In this document: in pieces, positions 7,487 to 15,012 of the stretch
Layout: each line of letters begins with the position of its first letter
Position numbering within the stretch: the stretch's first letter is position 1
DNA from: Candidatus Pacearchaeota archaeon
GTDB taxonomy: Archaea; Nanoarchaeota; Nanoarchaeia; Pacearchaeales; GW2011-AR1
Length of the DNA: 17,435 nt
Reading direction: 5' to 3'
Assembly (NCBI GenBank): GCA_002690445.1
Contig: NZER01000089.1
Location: 1 to 17,435 of the forward strand
Notes under the pieces: model-generated
What the model was told of the DNA's origin: nothing
Seen by the model: the letters and a program-made list of their open reading frames with translations, nothing else
Databases searched by the model: none
Position numbers and translations under genes: made by a program

Positions 7487-9247
7487 TTACTCATCAAAAT
7501 CATTCACTACAGCCATTTTCTCGTTCTGAATAACATGAAAATCCATAGACCATTGCCAAATATTCGGCCTGTCTCCAACTTGAGTGAAGTTAAGGCTCTT
7601 TATCAATCCTCTATAAATATTGAAACTTCCATCAGGGTTTGTATCTTGTAAACCACTGGCGGAATCACTGCTCATCAAAGATGGATCATAGATAGTCAAA
7701 CATGGATATGAACGAGGATTAGTAGCCCCAGAACCCCCACGCCCCAAAGTATGAGAAGCAGGCTGTCCTCCTCCCCATATACCTAGAATTTTGGCCCACT
7801 GGGTTCGAGCAATGTTCAGAAATGGCTGTTTTCTAATATTACTGGAGCTTACAGGACCTCTGTCTACCAGTGTCCCAGCTAACCGTATAGTCTCTGTTCT
7901 GTTACCAAAAGACATCCCTATCATATTCATCTGCTGCTCATTGAGACCACTTACAGAAGCCATATTGGATATAGGAGTCAAAGAAGCCTTATCTGAGAAA
8001 TTATAATCAATACTCTCAGTATGTAATTCAAACTTGGTAGTGGTTGGCATACGAGCGGGAGTAGTTAAATAGTCATCTCCTTGAGTAGCACTTCCCTGTA
8101 CGATTATGTAAGCACCATGTTTTGATCCAACATTGGTTGGAGCAGACCCTGTTCCCGTGCATATAAACCCACTTCCTCCTCCCCCATCAGCCTGATGCAC
8201 ATTAATGGTATAAATATTAGGAATAGAAACTACTCTAAGAGGAGTACCGTTTCCTAGAGTGGGCGAGGTCCCTGGGGCAGAGAAAGTCAGACCAGGTAAA
8301 GTAACTCCTGAACCTCCCGCAGACCCACCTTTCCATGTATACGCAGTAAAAATCTCACCAGCATTCTTCAAGTGATGTGGGGAAGAGCATATAACTTGAG
8401 CCCCTACATTGGTCTCCGCACTTGCCAAAACTGTTCTTATGTTAGCCCTAATTCTCTTGTAGCTAACACCTGAATCTCCAAATCCATACCCAGGAATTGG
8501 TCCATCTTTAACAAGCATGGCAAAGTACTCAATAGCCCTGAAGCCGCCACTTACATCATCACCTAAACTTTTACCACGATGATTTTCCCATTCTTTAGAG
8601 GCTTTATCATGATGCAATGTATCTGAAGCCGTTGGTGCTACCCAGTCCCAGTACGTACGTTGACGTAACATACCTCCAACTCGTCCAGGTTTTGGAGTGC
8701 CAGTAAGGTGATCGGCATCGATAAAAGCTCCCGCAACCCTTACTATATTGGAAACACCACCACGACCTCCCATTTTGCCTATATTACCCCAGTTGAATCC
8801 ACCCTTCCTCTTCCTAGTTGGATGAGGAACAAGTCGATCATGACCTACATATTGATAGGGAAGACCATACATCTTACGAGGATCATCATCAGCTAACGTC
8901 ACATAGGCCGTGCCTCTTGGGGCAGAACCAGGATCAAGAATAGTGGCGGTATCAATATAGAAACTACGTTCGGTATAAGCAGAAGCCGTATTGGCAGTAC
9001 TTCCACTTGCATTCACATTAGTAATAGTATATGTCCCATCGATAGAAGGAGTCGTAGAAGTGTTAGCCAGATAAACCGTATCTCCAGGTAGCAGATTCAT
9101 AGCACTTTTAGTCTCTATAAGTGGATAGCCCGCCTCTGCTCCATAAGAAGTGGCCCGTTGTATATTCTCAATATCCGCAGCAAGAATCATCGGAGCATCA
9201 GAGGCGGCTTGTAACCATACCCGTGCAGATTCAGCAACAGTAGTCAT
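7487..9247 (-). CDS. Tail-tip protein A (paralogue of the downstream gene) with inserted FCCH-like modules
   Basis: 586 residues. ATG 9247 abuts the TAA of the tape measure gene, with AGGTG 6 bases upstream. Residues about 406-580 match the following protein: FELHTESIDYNFSD, TETIRLAGTLVDRG, IRKQPFLNIARTQWAKILG and FNIYRGLIKSLNFTQVGDRP followed by W.W.MDFHVIQNEKM. Residues about 38-118 form an FCCH-like unit (LLPGDTVYLANTSTTPSID, then GTYTITNV and GTAYVTL). Residues about 270-370 may hold a second, more divergent one (CSSPHHLKNAGEIFTAYT ... GFICTGTGSAP). The section around 120-260 is basic and Gly-rich (PHPTRKRKGGFNWGNIGKMG) and unrecognised. It directly follows the tape measure, where siphoviruses usually encode the distal tail protein, so a ring or adaptor role is inferred. 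The extra domains could act as side adhesins. Confidence 0.6.
   Translation of the reverse strand: MTTVAESARVWLQAASDAPMILAADIENIQRATSYGAEAGYPLIETKSAMNLLPGDTVYLANTSTTPSIDGTYTITNVNASGSTANTASAYTERSFYIDTATILDPGSAPRGTAYVTLADDDPRKMYGLPYQYVGHDRLVPHPTRKRKGGFNWGNIGKMGGRGGVSNIVRVAGAFIDADHLTGTPKPGRVGGMLRQRTYWDWVAPTASDTLHHDKASKEWENHRGKSLGDDVSGGFRAIEYFAMLVKDGPIPGYGFGDSGVSYKRIRANIRTVLASAETNVGAQVICSSPHHLKNAGEIFTAYTWKGGSAGGSGVTLPGLTFSAPGTSPTLGNGTPLRVVSIPNIYTINVHQADGGGGSGFICTGTGSAPTNVGSKHGAYIIVQGSATQGDDYLTTPARMPTTTKFELHTESIDYNFSDKASLTPISNMASVSGLNEQQMNMIGMSFGNRTETIRLAGTLVDRGPVSSSNIRKQPFLNIARTQWAKILGIWGGGQPASHTLGRGGSGATNPRSYPCLTIYDPSLMSSDSASGLQDTNPDGSFNIYRGLIKSLNFTQVGDRPNIWQWSMDFHVIQNEKMAVVNDFDE
8138..8440 (-). 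repeat. Divergent FCCH-like module, second in tail-tip protein A
   Basis: Residues about 270-370. SSPHHLKNAGEIFTAYT resembles the HGL..GD opening, PNIYTINVHQAD the YTI strand, and GFICTGTGSAP the closing GTGT. A Gly/Ser/Pro-rich insertion (about 307-335) separates the first and second halves. The match is weaker than for the hub copies. Confidence 0.3.
8894..9136 (-). repeat. FCCH-like module, first in tail-tip protein A
   Basis: Residues about 38-118: LLPGDTVYLANTSTTPSID, GTYTITNVNASG, RSFYIDTATI, then a closing RGTAYVTLAD. The frame G-D-T-V, T.P..DG.YTI, SF.I and GT.Y matches the hub modules, especially the one at 2928-3227. Confidence 0.5.
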
Positions 9248-11761
9248 TTATGCACCTAAAGCATTGAAGTATGAAGAATTATTCATATCCTTTATATTGG
9301 AAAGATCATTTACCAGATCAGCAGGAGACCAAGTACTGTTTATGGTTATATTAAAATTCTTCTGATCTACATACTGACCCCGTGATGGGGAAGTTTGGTT
9401 AACCATGTTATTCATATATGAATTTCCAGAAGCTAAATGAGCAGGAACTACATATTCCCCTCCATGTAACACACCTGCTCTTGCCTTTCCTCTGACACCA
9501 GGAACAAATCCACCTGTTTGATACCAATGTCCGAGGTCACCTATATCGTTGCCTCCAGTCCAGGGCTGTGTTCCATATGCACTACCCGTTGACGCTGTTG
9601 GGTCGTCACCATCCCTTCCCCCCGCTCCCGCAACAGGCTGCTGGACCGTTGCTGGACCTGTTGCCCTCATTCCGCCGCCGCTACTGGGAGCAGAACCATG
9701 TCCAGATGTAGCCGCATATTGAGTCAGATGCCCTTCTGCCCAAGTCCTTAGTTTTTCAAGACCGGGAAAGTTATCTACGACCCATTTCCATCCATTTTGT
9801 GCCCAATTTCCAGATTCTACAGTCAAAACGCCATAAATCGATTCCGCTATTTTACCTATTAGTAACCCACCAATATCCTTTATCCAGGTTAAATCAGGCC
9901 AACTGATATTAGGCATATTGATCTCAGGAAGCATGTCCCATAAGTTTTGCAGCTGCGTACCAATCCAACCACCAAGGGCTGATATATCTTCCCAAAGAGA
10001 CTTCATTTTGAAGTCTCCTTTAATCCATGAAATGTCAGCCCCCTCTCTCGATTCGTCCGAAACCATTTTCATCTTCTGTGTAGCCAGACCTAACGAAAGA
10101 AATATACCTTGAACACTCTTTATAACTTCATCCATAGATGGCAATTTAGCCATTGTATTGTCATAAATCCAACCTCTAATTCCTCCTCCTCCTTCATCCC
10201 ACTGACCCCATACATTGCCAAACCACGCACCAATCTCTGCGCCCAAATCTAGGTAAGCCGCCCCAATGTCCTGTATGCCTTCTTCTATTCGTGACCATGT
10301 AGGGATTTTTGCTATTGTTCTGTCATAAATCCATCCACGAATTCCTCCCCCTCCAGCTTTCCAATCACCCCATACACCTGATGTTCCAGCATCTTCATCT
10401 CCTGACCACCATTTCCTTATGGAACCTCCAATATCTATAATTTTTCCCCCAAGAGCTAAGATGCCATCCTTTACCGTGTCCCAACTTGGAATTTTTGCTA
10501 CGGTATTATCATATATCCAACCTCGAATTCCTTCTCCTCCAGGGGCCCACTCACCCCATACTTCCTTTACCTTGGTCCAAATCTTGTCCCAGAGATCACC
10601 CAAAAATAGAACAGAAGACCCAATTCCAGACGTAACACCATCAACAGCTTTTCCAATATACCCAGGAATGCTATGTTCAACAGGACTTCCTTCAGTATCC
10701 TTACCAGTGAAGAAACCTCCTATAACATGGATCACACTCCAGAATTTTTCCTTAAGGGAACCCCAAACATCACCAAGCCAATCTCCCCTTGAGCTAATCC
10801 AACTCCATATACTATCCCAGACACCCCCAACAGCATCGGTTATACCATCAAAAAACCCATGTATTGAATCCTGTATCTCCGGAAGAAGACTTCCTTTAAA
10901 CATTGACCAGGACCACTTGTCAAAAAACGACTTATTTTTGGCAGCATCAGTATCAACAAACCTGTTGAGGTCACGAGAAGCCTTCTCAGCGGCACTCTGT
11001 GAACTACTACCATATTTTCTATTGGCAGCATTCATATCGCCGCCAACATAAGAACCACCACCGCCTCCGCCTCCTCCGCCCCCATAATTAAAAGGATTTA
11101 TAGCAGACCCTATGGCTTTTGCAAGAACCTTAATGACAGTAGGCCAGAAACTAGTCAGGGAGTACACCATCGCTTTTATCAATCCCATAAAAATAGCCTG
11201 AACTAGGGGGGCAGCATTACCCTTCAGTAAATCTGCTATAGCCTGAGATACTCTCATTACAACAGGCAGTACAGAAGTCATCATCCATTGCAGGAATTTC
11301 ATCATGTGAGGAAGCATTGGCATCAGGAGCATATCCATCATGTAGCCAGCAATCTTAAAAAACTGACCAGCAACACCATTCCATATAGAACTAGCCCCAA
11401 AAGCCTGCTTTATAATCCCTAAAATACCGCCTACTAGAGCAATACCAGCACCTACCATGCCTCCGGCCTTCAAAGCACCGCCCATAGGAACCAGAGAAGT
11501 AGCCATTCCCTTCAACTGGTCTTTAATGCCACCTTTCTCACCAAATCCCTTCGGTCCCATCAACATAGTCCCAAGTCTGGACCCCCATTTCTCAGGACTA
11601 CCCATTCCTTCTGCCTCTGTGGGCTTGGATTTGCCCCGCATTCCCATTCCCTGACCGAATCGCTGTAACTGACCTGGAAGCTCTCTCAGATTTTTACTGA
11701 GAGTGTTCATCTCTTCGCTGGTTGTTACAGCTATATTCCATTGTGTAGATGCTTCTTGCAT
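9248..11761 (-). CDS. Tail tape measure protein
   Basis: 837 residues, starting 13 bases after the frameshift product ends. Residues 84-225 are very hydrophobic (MVGAGIALVGGILGIIKQAF, MMDMLLMPMLPHMMKFLQWM), as expected for the segment that crosses or contacts the host membrane. A run of ten glycines (227-236) follows. From about 280 to 640 the chain is Trp-rich and amphipathic, including three imperfect repeats of WG.W..GG.GIRGWIYD.T.AK.P at 402-425, 464-487 and 518-541. The C-terminus carries the typical motif YQTGGFVPGVRGKARAGVLH followed by GGEYVVPAHLA. Known role: sets tail length, is wrapped by the chaperones and released with DNA at infection. At the rule of thumb of about 0.15 nm per residue the tail would be near 125 nm. 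I see no lysozyme or peptidase motif. The ribosome binding site is weak (GGG about 9 bases upstream). Confidence 0.88.
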   Translation of the reverse strand: MQEASTQWNIAVTTSEEMNTLSKNLRELPGQLQRFGQGMGMRGKSKPTEAEGMGSPEKWGSRLGTMLMGPKGFGEKGGIKDQLKGMATSLVPMGGALKAGGMVGAGIALVGGILGIIKQAFGASSIWNGVAGQFFKIAGYMMDMLLMPMLPHMMKFLQWMMTSVLPVVMRVSQAIADLLKGNAAPLVQAIFMGLIKAMVYSLTSFWPTVIKVLAKAIGSAINPFNYGGGGGGGGGGSYVGGDMNAANRKYGSSSQSAAEKASRDLNRFVDTDAAKNKSFFDKWSWSMFKGSLLPEIQDSIHGFFDGITDAVGGVWDSIWSWISSRGDWLGDVWGSLKEKFWSVIHVIGGFFTGKDTEGSPVEHSIPGYIGKAVDGVTSGIGSSVLFLGDLWDKIWTKVKEVWGEWAPGGEGIRGWIYDNTVAKIPSWDTVKDGILALGGKIIDIGGSIRKWWSGDEDAGTSGVWGDWKAGGGGIRGWIYDRTIAKIPTWSRIEEGIQDIGAAYLDLGAEIGAWFGNVWGQWDEGGGGIRGWIYDNTMAKLPSMDEVIKSVQGIFLSLGLATQKMKMVSDESREGADISWIKGDFKMKSLWEDISALGGWIGTQLQNLWDMLPEINMPNISWPDLTWIKDIGGLLIGKIAESIYGVLTVESGNWAQNGWKWVVDNFPGLEKLRTWAEGHLTQYAATSGHGSAPSSGGGMRATGPATVQQPVAGAGGRDGDDPTASTGSAYGTQPWTGGNDIGDLGHWYQTGGFVPGVRGKARAGVLHGGEYVVPAHLASGNSYMNNMVNQTSPSRGQYVDQKNFNITINSTWSPADLVNDLSNIKDMNNSSYFNALGA
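10139..10558 (-). repeat. Three tandem Trp-rich repeats in the tape measure protein
   Basis: Residues 402-541. Three units each contain the core GIRGWIYD.T.AK.P, preceded by WG.W and a Gly-rich turn, spaced 62 and 54 residues apart. Each core is followed by an amphipathic stretch with Ile and Gly (for example KDGILALGGKIIDIGGSIRK). The copies differ at many positions, so this is an old duplication within the protein and not a recent slippage product. Confidence 0.85.
11054..11083 (-). repeat. Ten-glycine run in the tape measure protein
   Basis: Ten consecutive glycine codons (residues 227-236) directly after the hydrophobic segment, encoded by a mix of GGG, GGC, GGA and GGT. The mixed codons argue against simple triplet slippage and for selection on the protein, probably as a flexible hinge between the membrane-active part and the Trp-rich rod. 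Confidence 0.85.
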
Positions 11762-11774
11762 AACTATTTACCCA

Positions 11775-12484
11775 TTAACCAGATGGAAACTGATATGCGT
11801 CTCCACTAGCTTTACTACGGCTATTTCGTGAAAAATTAGGAGAAGTCATGTTCGGAGTAGGAATATTAGGAGCAGATTTACCCGTTACTGAGCCGATAAG
11901 AGCCTTCCAAAAATCAGATGCGACGAAATAACGTCTATACACCTGAAGATCGTCCATATCACCGACTTCAGATATCGAGAACCCGCTTAGACGAAGAACC
12001 ATCTCCATCTGATAACGGGCGGCCAGGAAGTCCTCACCGCCCTCTACGCTTTTTTTATGGCTTCTACTTCATTCTGCTCTACAGGAACAGGAACTATGGA
12101 GGTTAAAGCATCTCCAACATTTCTGTGTAATTTCTGTAGCGTAGTCTCAGATATCGGCCTTATCGGACTCCGTGTAAGCATCTTCTGAAGGGCGAGAGCG
12201 TAATATGCCGAGATGGAGAACTTGAACTCCTGCTCATTCCACCTCTGGGCAGCATCAATGCACTCATTCTTCTCACCCCATGTGAGATCACGATAGTGAA
12301 AAGTCCACTTTTTACCCATCGCATGCACTTCTAGAATATGCTCAGTCGAATCCGCAAAAAGCATAGAAGGGTCATCGCCCTCCTCTAGCCCTTTCTCTAC
12401 TTCCTCTTCCACCACATCCGTCGAGACTTCATCAATACCTTCTAACCTTTCCTGTACCGGACCCTGTCCCTTTTCGGTCACCAT
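11775..12484 (-). CDS. Tail assembly chaperone, long form made by -1 frameshift (GT-type fusion)
   Basis: A predicted 236-residue product. Ribosomes start at ATG 12484, read 145 codons, slip back one base on the A7 run at 12050-12056 and continue S-V-E-G-G-E-D-F-L-A-A-R-Y-Q into the downstream frame, which then stays open to the TAA at 11775. The extension (91 residues) contains MEMVLRLSGFSISEVG, a YRRYFVASDFWKALIGSV segment and a Ser/Asn/Pro-rich end. An ATG at 12008 inside this frame exists, but no convincing ribosome binding site precedes it, and the 14 open codons upstream of it argue that it is not the real start. In lambda and many siphoviruses this G/GT pair, encoded just before the tape measure, coats the tape measure and recruits tube subunits. 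Position, slip site, hairpin and open frame all agree. Confidence 0.85.
12017..12042 (-). promoter_or_regulatory. Frameshift-stimulating RNA hairpin
   Basis: On the mRNA GGGCGG (12042-12037) pairs perfectly with CCGCCC (12022-12017). Inside, after a small internal mismatch, AGG (12034-12032) pairs with CCU (12027-12025) around an ACUU loop. It begins 7 bases after the slippery run, within the 5-9 base spacing usual for -1 frameshift stimulators. It stands out as GC-rich in a moderately AT-rich region. Confidence 0.75.
12044..12484 (-). CDS. Tail assembly chaperone, short form (G-type)
   Basis: 146 residues, ending at a TAG just past the slippery run. The first 45 residues are strongly acidic (VVEEEVEKGLEEGDD). 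The folded part (about 46-130) has the chaperone-like pattern of alternating strands and helices: HAMGKKWTFHYRDLTWGEKN, then CIDAAQRWNEQEF, YYALALQKML and LQKLHRNVGDAL. As the majority product it would bind the tape measure during tail assembly, and it is not expected in the finished virion. Upstream lies a purine-rich leader with several Shine-Dalgarno-like runs (AGGAGAGGTAAGGAAATG), consistent with high expression. It is the zero-frame partner of the longer product ending at 11775. The family assignment rests more on the frameshift and position than on sequence similarity, which is usual for this fast-evolving group. Confidence 0.82.
   Translation of the reverse strand: MVTEKGQGPVQERLEGIDEVSTDVVEEEVEKGLEEGDDPSMLFADSTEHILEVHAMGKKWTFHYRDLTWGEKNECIDAAQRWNEQEFKFSISAYYALALQKMLTRSPIRPISETTLQKLHRNVGDALTSIVPVPVEQNEVEAIKKA
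12050..12056 (-). promoter_or_regulatory. Slippery heptamer for -1 ribosomal frameshift
   Basis: The zero-frame reading is GCC ATA AAA AAA GCG TAG. The seven adenines form the A AAA AAA slip site, allowing both tRNA-Lys to re-pair after moving back one base. The zero-frame stop comes only one codon later. A stable hairpin follows after 7 bases. Confidence 0.85.
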
Positions 12485-12528
12485 TTCCTTACCTCTCCTT
12501 ACCTTTTCCTATTTCAACAACCTCAAAA

Positions 12529-12810
12529 TTACTCTTCTGAGAATGGCTCAGAAGACATTGAGCTAATATTATGTGTCTGTTCACTAAACCCAGATATCCT
12601 TAATGCGATTTTCTCACTCTCTGCTACAACCTTATAATCTTTCCAAGAAGATTCTTCTTTTATACGAAAACTCCATACACGTAAGTTATCTGCTTCCATG
12701 TCAATGCCCTTAATAGGGTCATGAGTCTTCCCTTGAATCGCCGCATAAGGAGATTTCTTCTTTCGTGGCTTCTTTTCTTCTACTACTTCCTTATTATCTT
12801 CAGTAGTCAT
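12529..12810 (-). CDS. Small charged protein between major tail protein and chaperone genes
   Basis: 93 residues from ATG 12810, chosen because AGGAGAGG lies 4 bases upstream. A TTG at 12828 in the same frame would add six residues but would place this ribosome binding site inside the gene. The N-terminus is Lys/Glu-rich and probably disordered (VVEEKKPRKKKSPYAAIQGK). The centre has a compact strand-rich part (NLRVWSFRIKEESSW, then YKVVAESEKIALRISGF) and the tail is Ser/Glu-rich. I see no signal peptide or catalytic motif. Small genes here in siphoviruses sometimes encode tube-associated or extra assembly factors, but I do not recognise this one. Confidence 0.65.
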   Translation of the reverse strand: MTTEDNKEVVEEKKPRKKKSPYAAIQGKTHDPIKGIDMEADNLRVWSFRIKEESSWKDYKVVAESEKIALRISGFSEQTHNISSMSSEPFSEE

Positions 12811-12832
12811 AAATCCTCTCCTAATCAAACAT

Positions 12833-12846
12833 CCTAGGAACCTAGG
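12833..12846. repeat. Paired CCTAGG palindromes at the end of the major tail protein gene
   Basis: Two CCTAGG hexamers (12833-12838 and 12841-12846) separated by AA. The mRNA could form a small hairpin, CCUAG paired with CUAGG around a 4-base loop, spanning the TAG stop codon. No U-tract follows, so it is not a normal terminator. It may be chance. Confidence 0.3.
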
Positions 12847-14552
12847 TTATCCTGAAATATAACACTCATACTAGAGGCAAAACCGTCTATATCAACAGGA
12901 ATATGAACATTAGGTGGGGCTGGAATATTATGATTGGCACTATTCAAAACAAGACCAACCGCATTCGTTGCCCCTCTATTGGAAGTAAGCCATCCATCAT
13001 CTGGAAAACGGAAGATAACATGATCCCATTCACCAGAACCCTGATCGGAATCTCGTATTTGTCGTAAGTCAATCCTAAGAGATATACCCTGTAAGGTCTT
13101 CTGATCCAAAGGAGTAACTACATGCCCCTGATTAAGAAGATGCTGAAGGAACTTTGCATCACTATCAGTATTATCCATATCCAAACTTCCGGAAATAGTA
13201 ATATTCCGCCGACCCTCTAATATCTCATAAAGAATCTGTCGGTCAGGAACAGCAGCACCGCCAGCACCACTCTGACGTATGTAGTATCGGGGGTCTAGTC
13301 CATTATCCACATTAATAGAAAGACTTCTAAATCTAGCAAAAGTCGTATCCAGAAACTGTAACTCCGCTCCTGCAAAGAAATAAGGCTGCTCAGTAACCCT
13401 GATCATTGCCTGTGGGGCCACATCTACAGTACCTGAGAGATTACTGGAATGGTACTTAGCCTTGTATCTAGCGTTATTCGTTGCCGCAGCGGCAGTCGAG
13501 TCATCTTCACCAATGTTGTGAGTCATATCTTGGGCAATAAAGTCAAAGTTGAAAGTAACTGGTTGACCCTCATCCATAGCCATTGACCAACGGGACACCT
13601 TGCATCCCAGATAGTTGGTTATGAAGTTACTACCATCATCAGCCCTGAACTTAGCACCAAGCCTGAAAGATTGCTGAACTAAAGTAGGTCTAATAAAAAC
13701 CTGTTTTGAGTCTGATTGGTGATTGATCTTATTAACACCAATGTAGTCATTATCCCAAAGGTTGTAATCAGCCCCTTCAAGAGTTGTTGGGTTCTTCTTA
13801 AGCCTCTGCACACTGAAGAACCCATAGTAGACCAAAGCTCCACTAGTAGGTGCTTTTCCATTCCAACCAGCAATAGCTAAATCCCTGTCTTGAAATACAT
13901 TGACAGTGTCGGCATTACCACCTGTCCCTACATACGCCCACGAAGATCGCCAAGGATTTATTCCTCTTCCTGGCTCTCCTACCATAACTATGTGAGTTGG
14001 GGGAGAACTCTTGAGGGACGTGGCCACAACAGGAGATGCCTGTGACGATCCAGTGAATCTCACACTAGCCACTCCCGCACTGTGTGCCACAGTAGATGTA
14101 CCAAGATGGTAATTTAAGGCATTCCCCCCAGCAGTAGCTCCACCAGGCAGTGTTCCCTTAAAACCTGTAGCCCCTACTGCTCCCGTGGCACCTGTCGCAG
14201 TGTTCATATTCTGATTATTGAAGGCAAGCCCTATCATCTGCTCAAAAATCAGACGACTGTTGTCATGAGTCAGCATTACAGATGGAATCCCACCTTCTAA
14301 AGTCTCCTGTCCCTGAACAGGGAACAGCATATTCCTATCCTCAACACCAATCCCAAAGAACGGGGTCCATGCAAATGTAGGATTTGGAAGAGTAATACCA
14401 CCAGTTACTAAACCCCATTGACGTGTAAGAGCTAGGTTGTCTTGGTTATTAGCATCCTTCCCCAGTTCGGAGACATCCATATTTGCGCCATACGTATGCT
14501 CAGGTGCCCAAGCAACGTCAATTAAATCTGCTCTGTACCGACCTTGTGGCAT
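12834..14552 (-). CDS. Major tail protein (tail tube subunit)
   Basis: 572 residues, preceded by GGAGG 5 bases before ATG 14552, the best ribosome binding site in the window, as suits an abundant virion protein. The C-terminal half looks like a tube beta-barrel: QSFRLGAKFRADDGSNF, CKVSRWSMAMDEGQPVTFNF, then FARFRSLSINVDNGLDPRYY, RRNITISGSLDMDNTDSDAK and a closing strand set. Residues 1-110 carry the other half (YGANMDVSELGKD, WTPFFGIGVEDR). Between them about 115-255 looks like an inserted surface domain that starts with a short collagen-like run, GATGAVGATGFKG, and is Ser/Gly/Thr-rich. At 572 residues it is much longer than minimal tube proteins (about 150-250), consistent with decoration domains. 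Its place upstream of the chaperone/tape measure cassette is canonical. A sheath protein or a fused tube plus decoration protein are less likely alternatives. Confidence 0.72.
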   Translation of the reverse strand: MPQGRYRADLIDVAWAPEHTYGANMDVSELGKDANNQDNLALTRQWGLVTGGITLPNPTFAWTPFFGIGVEDRNMLFPVQGQETLEGGIPSVMLTHDNSRLIFEQMIGLAFNNQNMNTATGATGAVGATGFKGTLPGGATAGGNALNYHLGTSTVAHSAGVASVRFTGSSQASPVVATSLKSSPPTHIVMVGEPGRGINPWRSSWAYVGTGGNADTVNVFQDRDLAIAGWNGKAPTSGALVYYGFFSVQRLKKNPTTLEGADYNLWDNDYIGVNKINHQSDSKQVFIRPTLVQQSFRLGAKFRADDGSNFITNYLGCKVSRWSMAMDEGQPVTFNFDFIAQDMTHNIGEDDSTAAAATNNARYKAKYHSSNLSGTVDVAPQAMIRVTEQPYFFAGAELQFLDTTFARFRSLSINVDNGLDPRYYIRQSGAGGAAVPDRQILYEILEGRRNITISGSLDMDNTDSDAKFLQHLLNQGHVVTPLDQKTLQGISLRIDLRQIRDSDQGSGEWDHVIFRFPDDGWLTSNRGATNAVGLVLNSANHNIPAPPNVHIPVDIDGFASSMSVIFQDNLGS

Positions 14553-14553
14553 A

Positions 14554-15012
14554 TCAGCCTCCCATAACTCTTTGCATACCCCTGTCTATCGCTTCTTGAA
14601 GCAAGGACTGAGGAATAGAATTCAACGTAACAAATTCACCATCAGAAAGTTTCCATACTGCCTGATTTTCCATTGTTCGAGTATGGCTAGAAACCTCACT
14701 GGAACCCCTAGTATGTGATTGGACCGGAACCTCCGCAGTTCCAGTTACAAATCCGCCCACAACACGACAATCAATAGCTAACTGTCCATCTTGAACGTCA
14801 TATTGAACATCAACATCCGCCCCCTGAATACTCTGTCCATCAGGAAGCGCACTCTCCGCAATGAGTTCCAACTCATACAGAACAGCATACCGAAGACCAT
14901 CTCTTATTTCGTCAGCAATAGCATTAGTGACACCCTTTCGAAGAACATTAGCAAAGTCTCCTCGTGGGCCCTTATCACCCAGTACAACTGACTCTAAATT
15001 CTTAGTAACCAT
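14554..15012 (-). CDS. Unrecognised protein between the neck genes and the major tail protein
   Basis: 152 residues. ATG 15012 directly follows the TAG of the preceding gene, and the TGA lies one base before the major tail protein start, so the three genes are probably translated as a block. Residues 16-55 look like one or two helices (VLRKGVTNAIADEIRDGLRY, LYELELIAES). Residues 60-95 are strand-like (VDVQYDVQDGQLAIDCRVVG), then comes a Ser/Thr/Arg-rich linker with a doubled SHTR (SHTRGSSEVSSHTR), and a final helix (LLQEAIDRGMQRVM). Gene order in siphoviruses would allow a neck, tail-completion or tail-terminator role, but I see no diagnostic motif and do not assign one. Confidence 0.6.
   Translation of the reverse strand: MVTKNLESVVLGDKGPRGDFANVLRKGVTNAIADEIRDGLRYAVLYELELIAESALPDGQSIQGADVDVQYDVQDGQLAIDCRVVGGFVTGTAEVPVQSHTRGSSEVSSHTRTMENQAVWKLSDGEFVTLNSIPQSLLQEAIDRGMQRVMGG

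Noticed and set aside
10419..11051. Long plus-strand open frame of about 210 codons opposite the tape measure gene
   Set aside because: It lies wholly antisense to a well-supported gene. Its translation is Pro/Ser-rich low-complexity text with no domain pattern, and every supported gene in the window is on the other strand.
11775..12008. Independent 77-residue gene starting at ATG 12008
   Set aside because: No convincing ribosome binding site precedes it. The frame is open for 14 codons upstream to an A7 slip site followed by a hairpin, so it is better read as the frameshifted extension of the chaperone gene.
12811..12828. TTG start at 12828 for the small charged protein
   Set aside because: The AGGAGAGG ribosome binding site would fall inside the gene, while it is ideally placed for ATG 12810.
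12833..12846. Rho-independent terminator after the major tail protein gene
   Set aside because: The possible stem is only 5 bp, spans the stop codon and has no U-tract after it.
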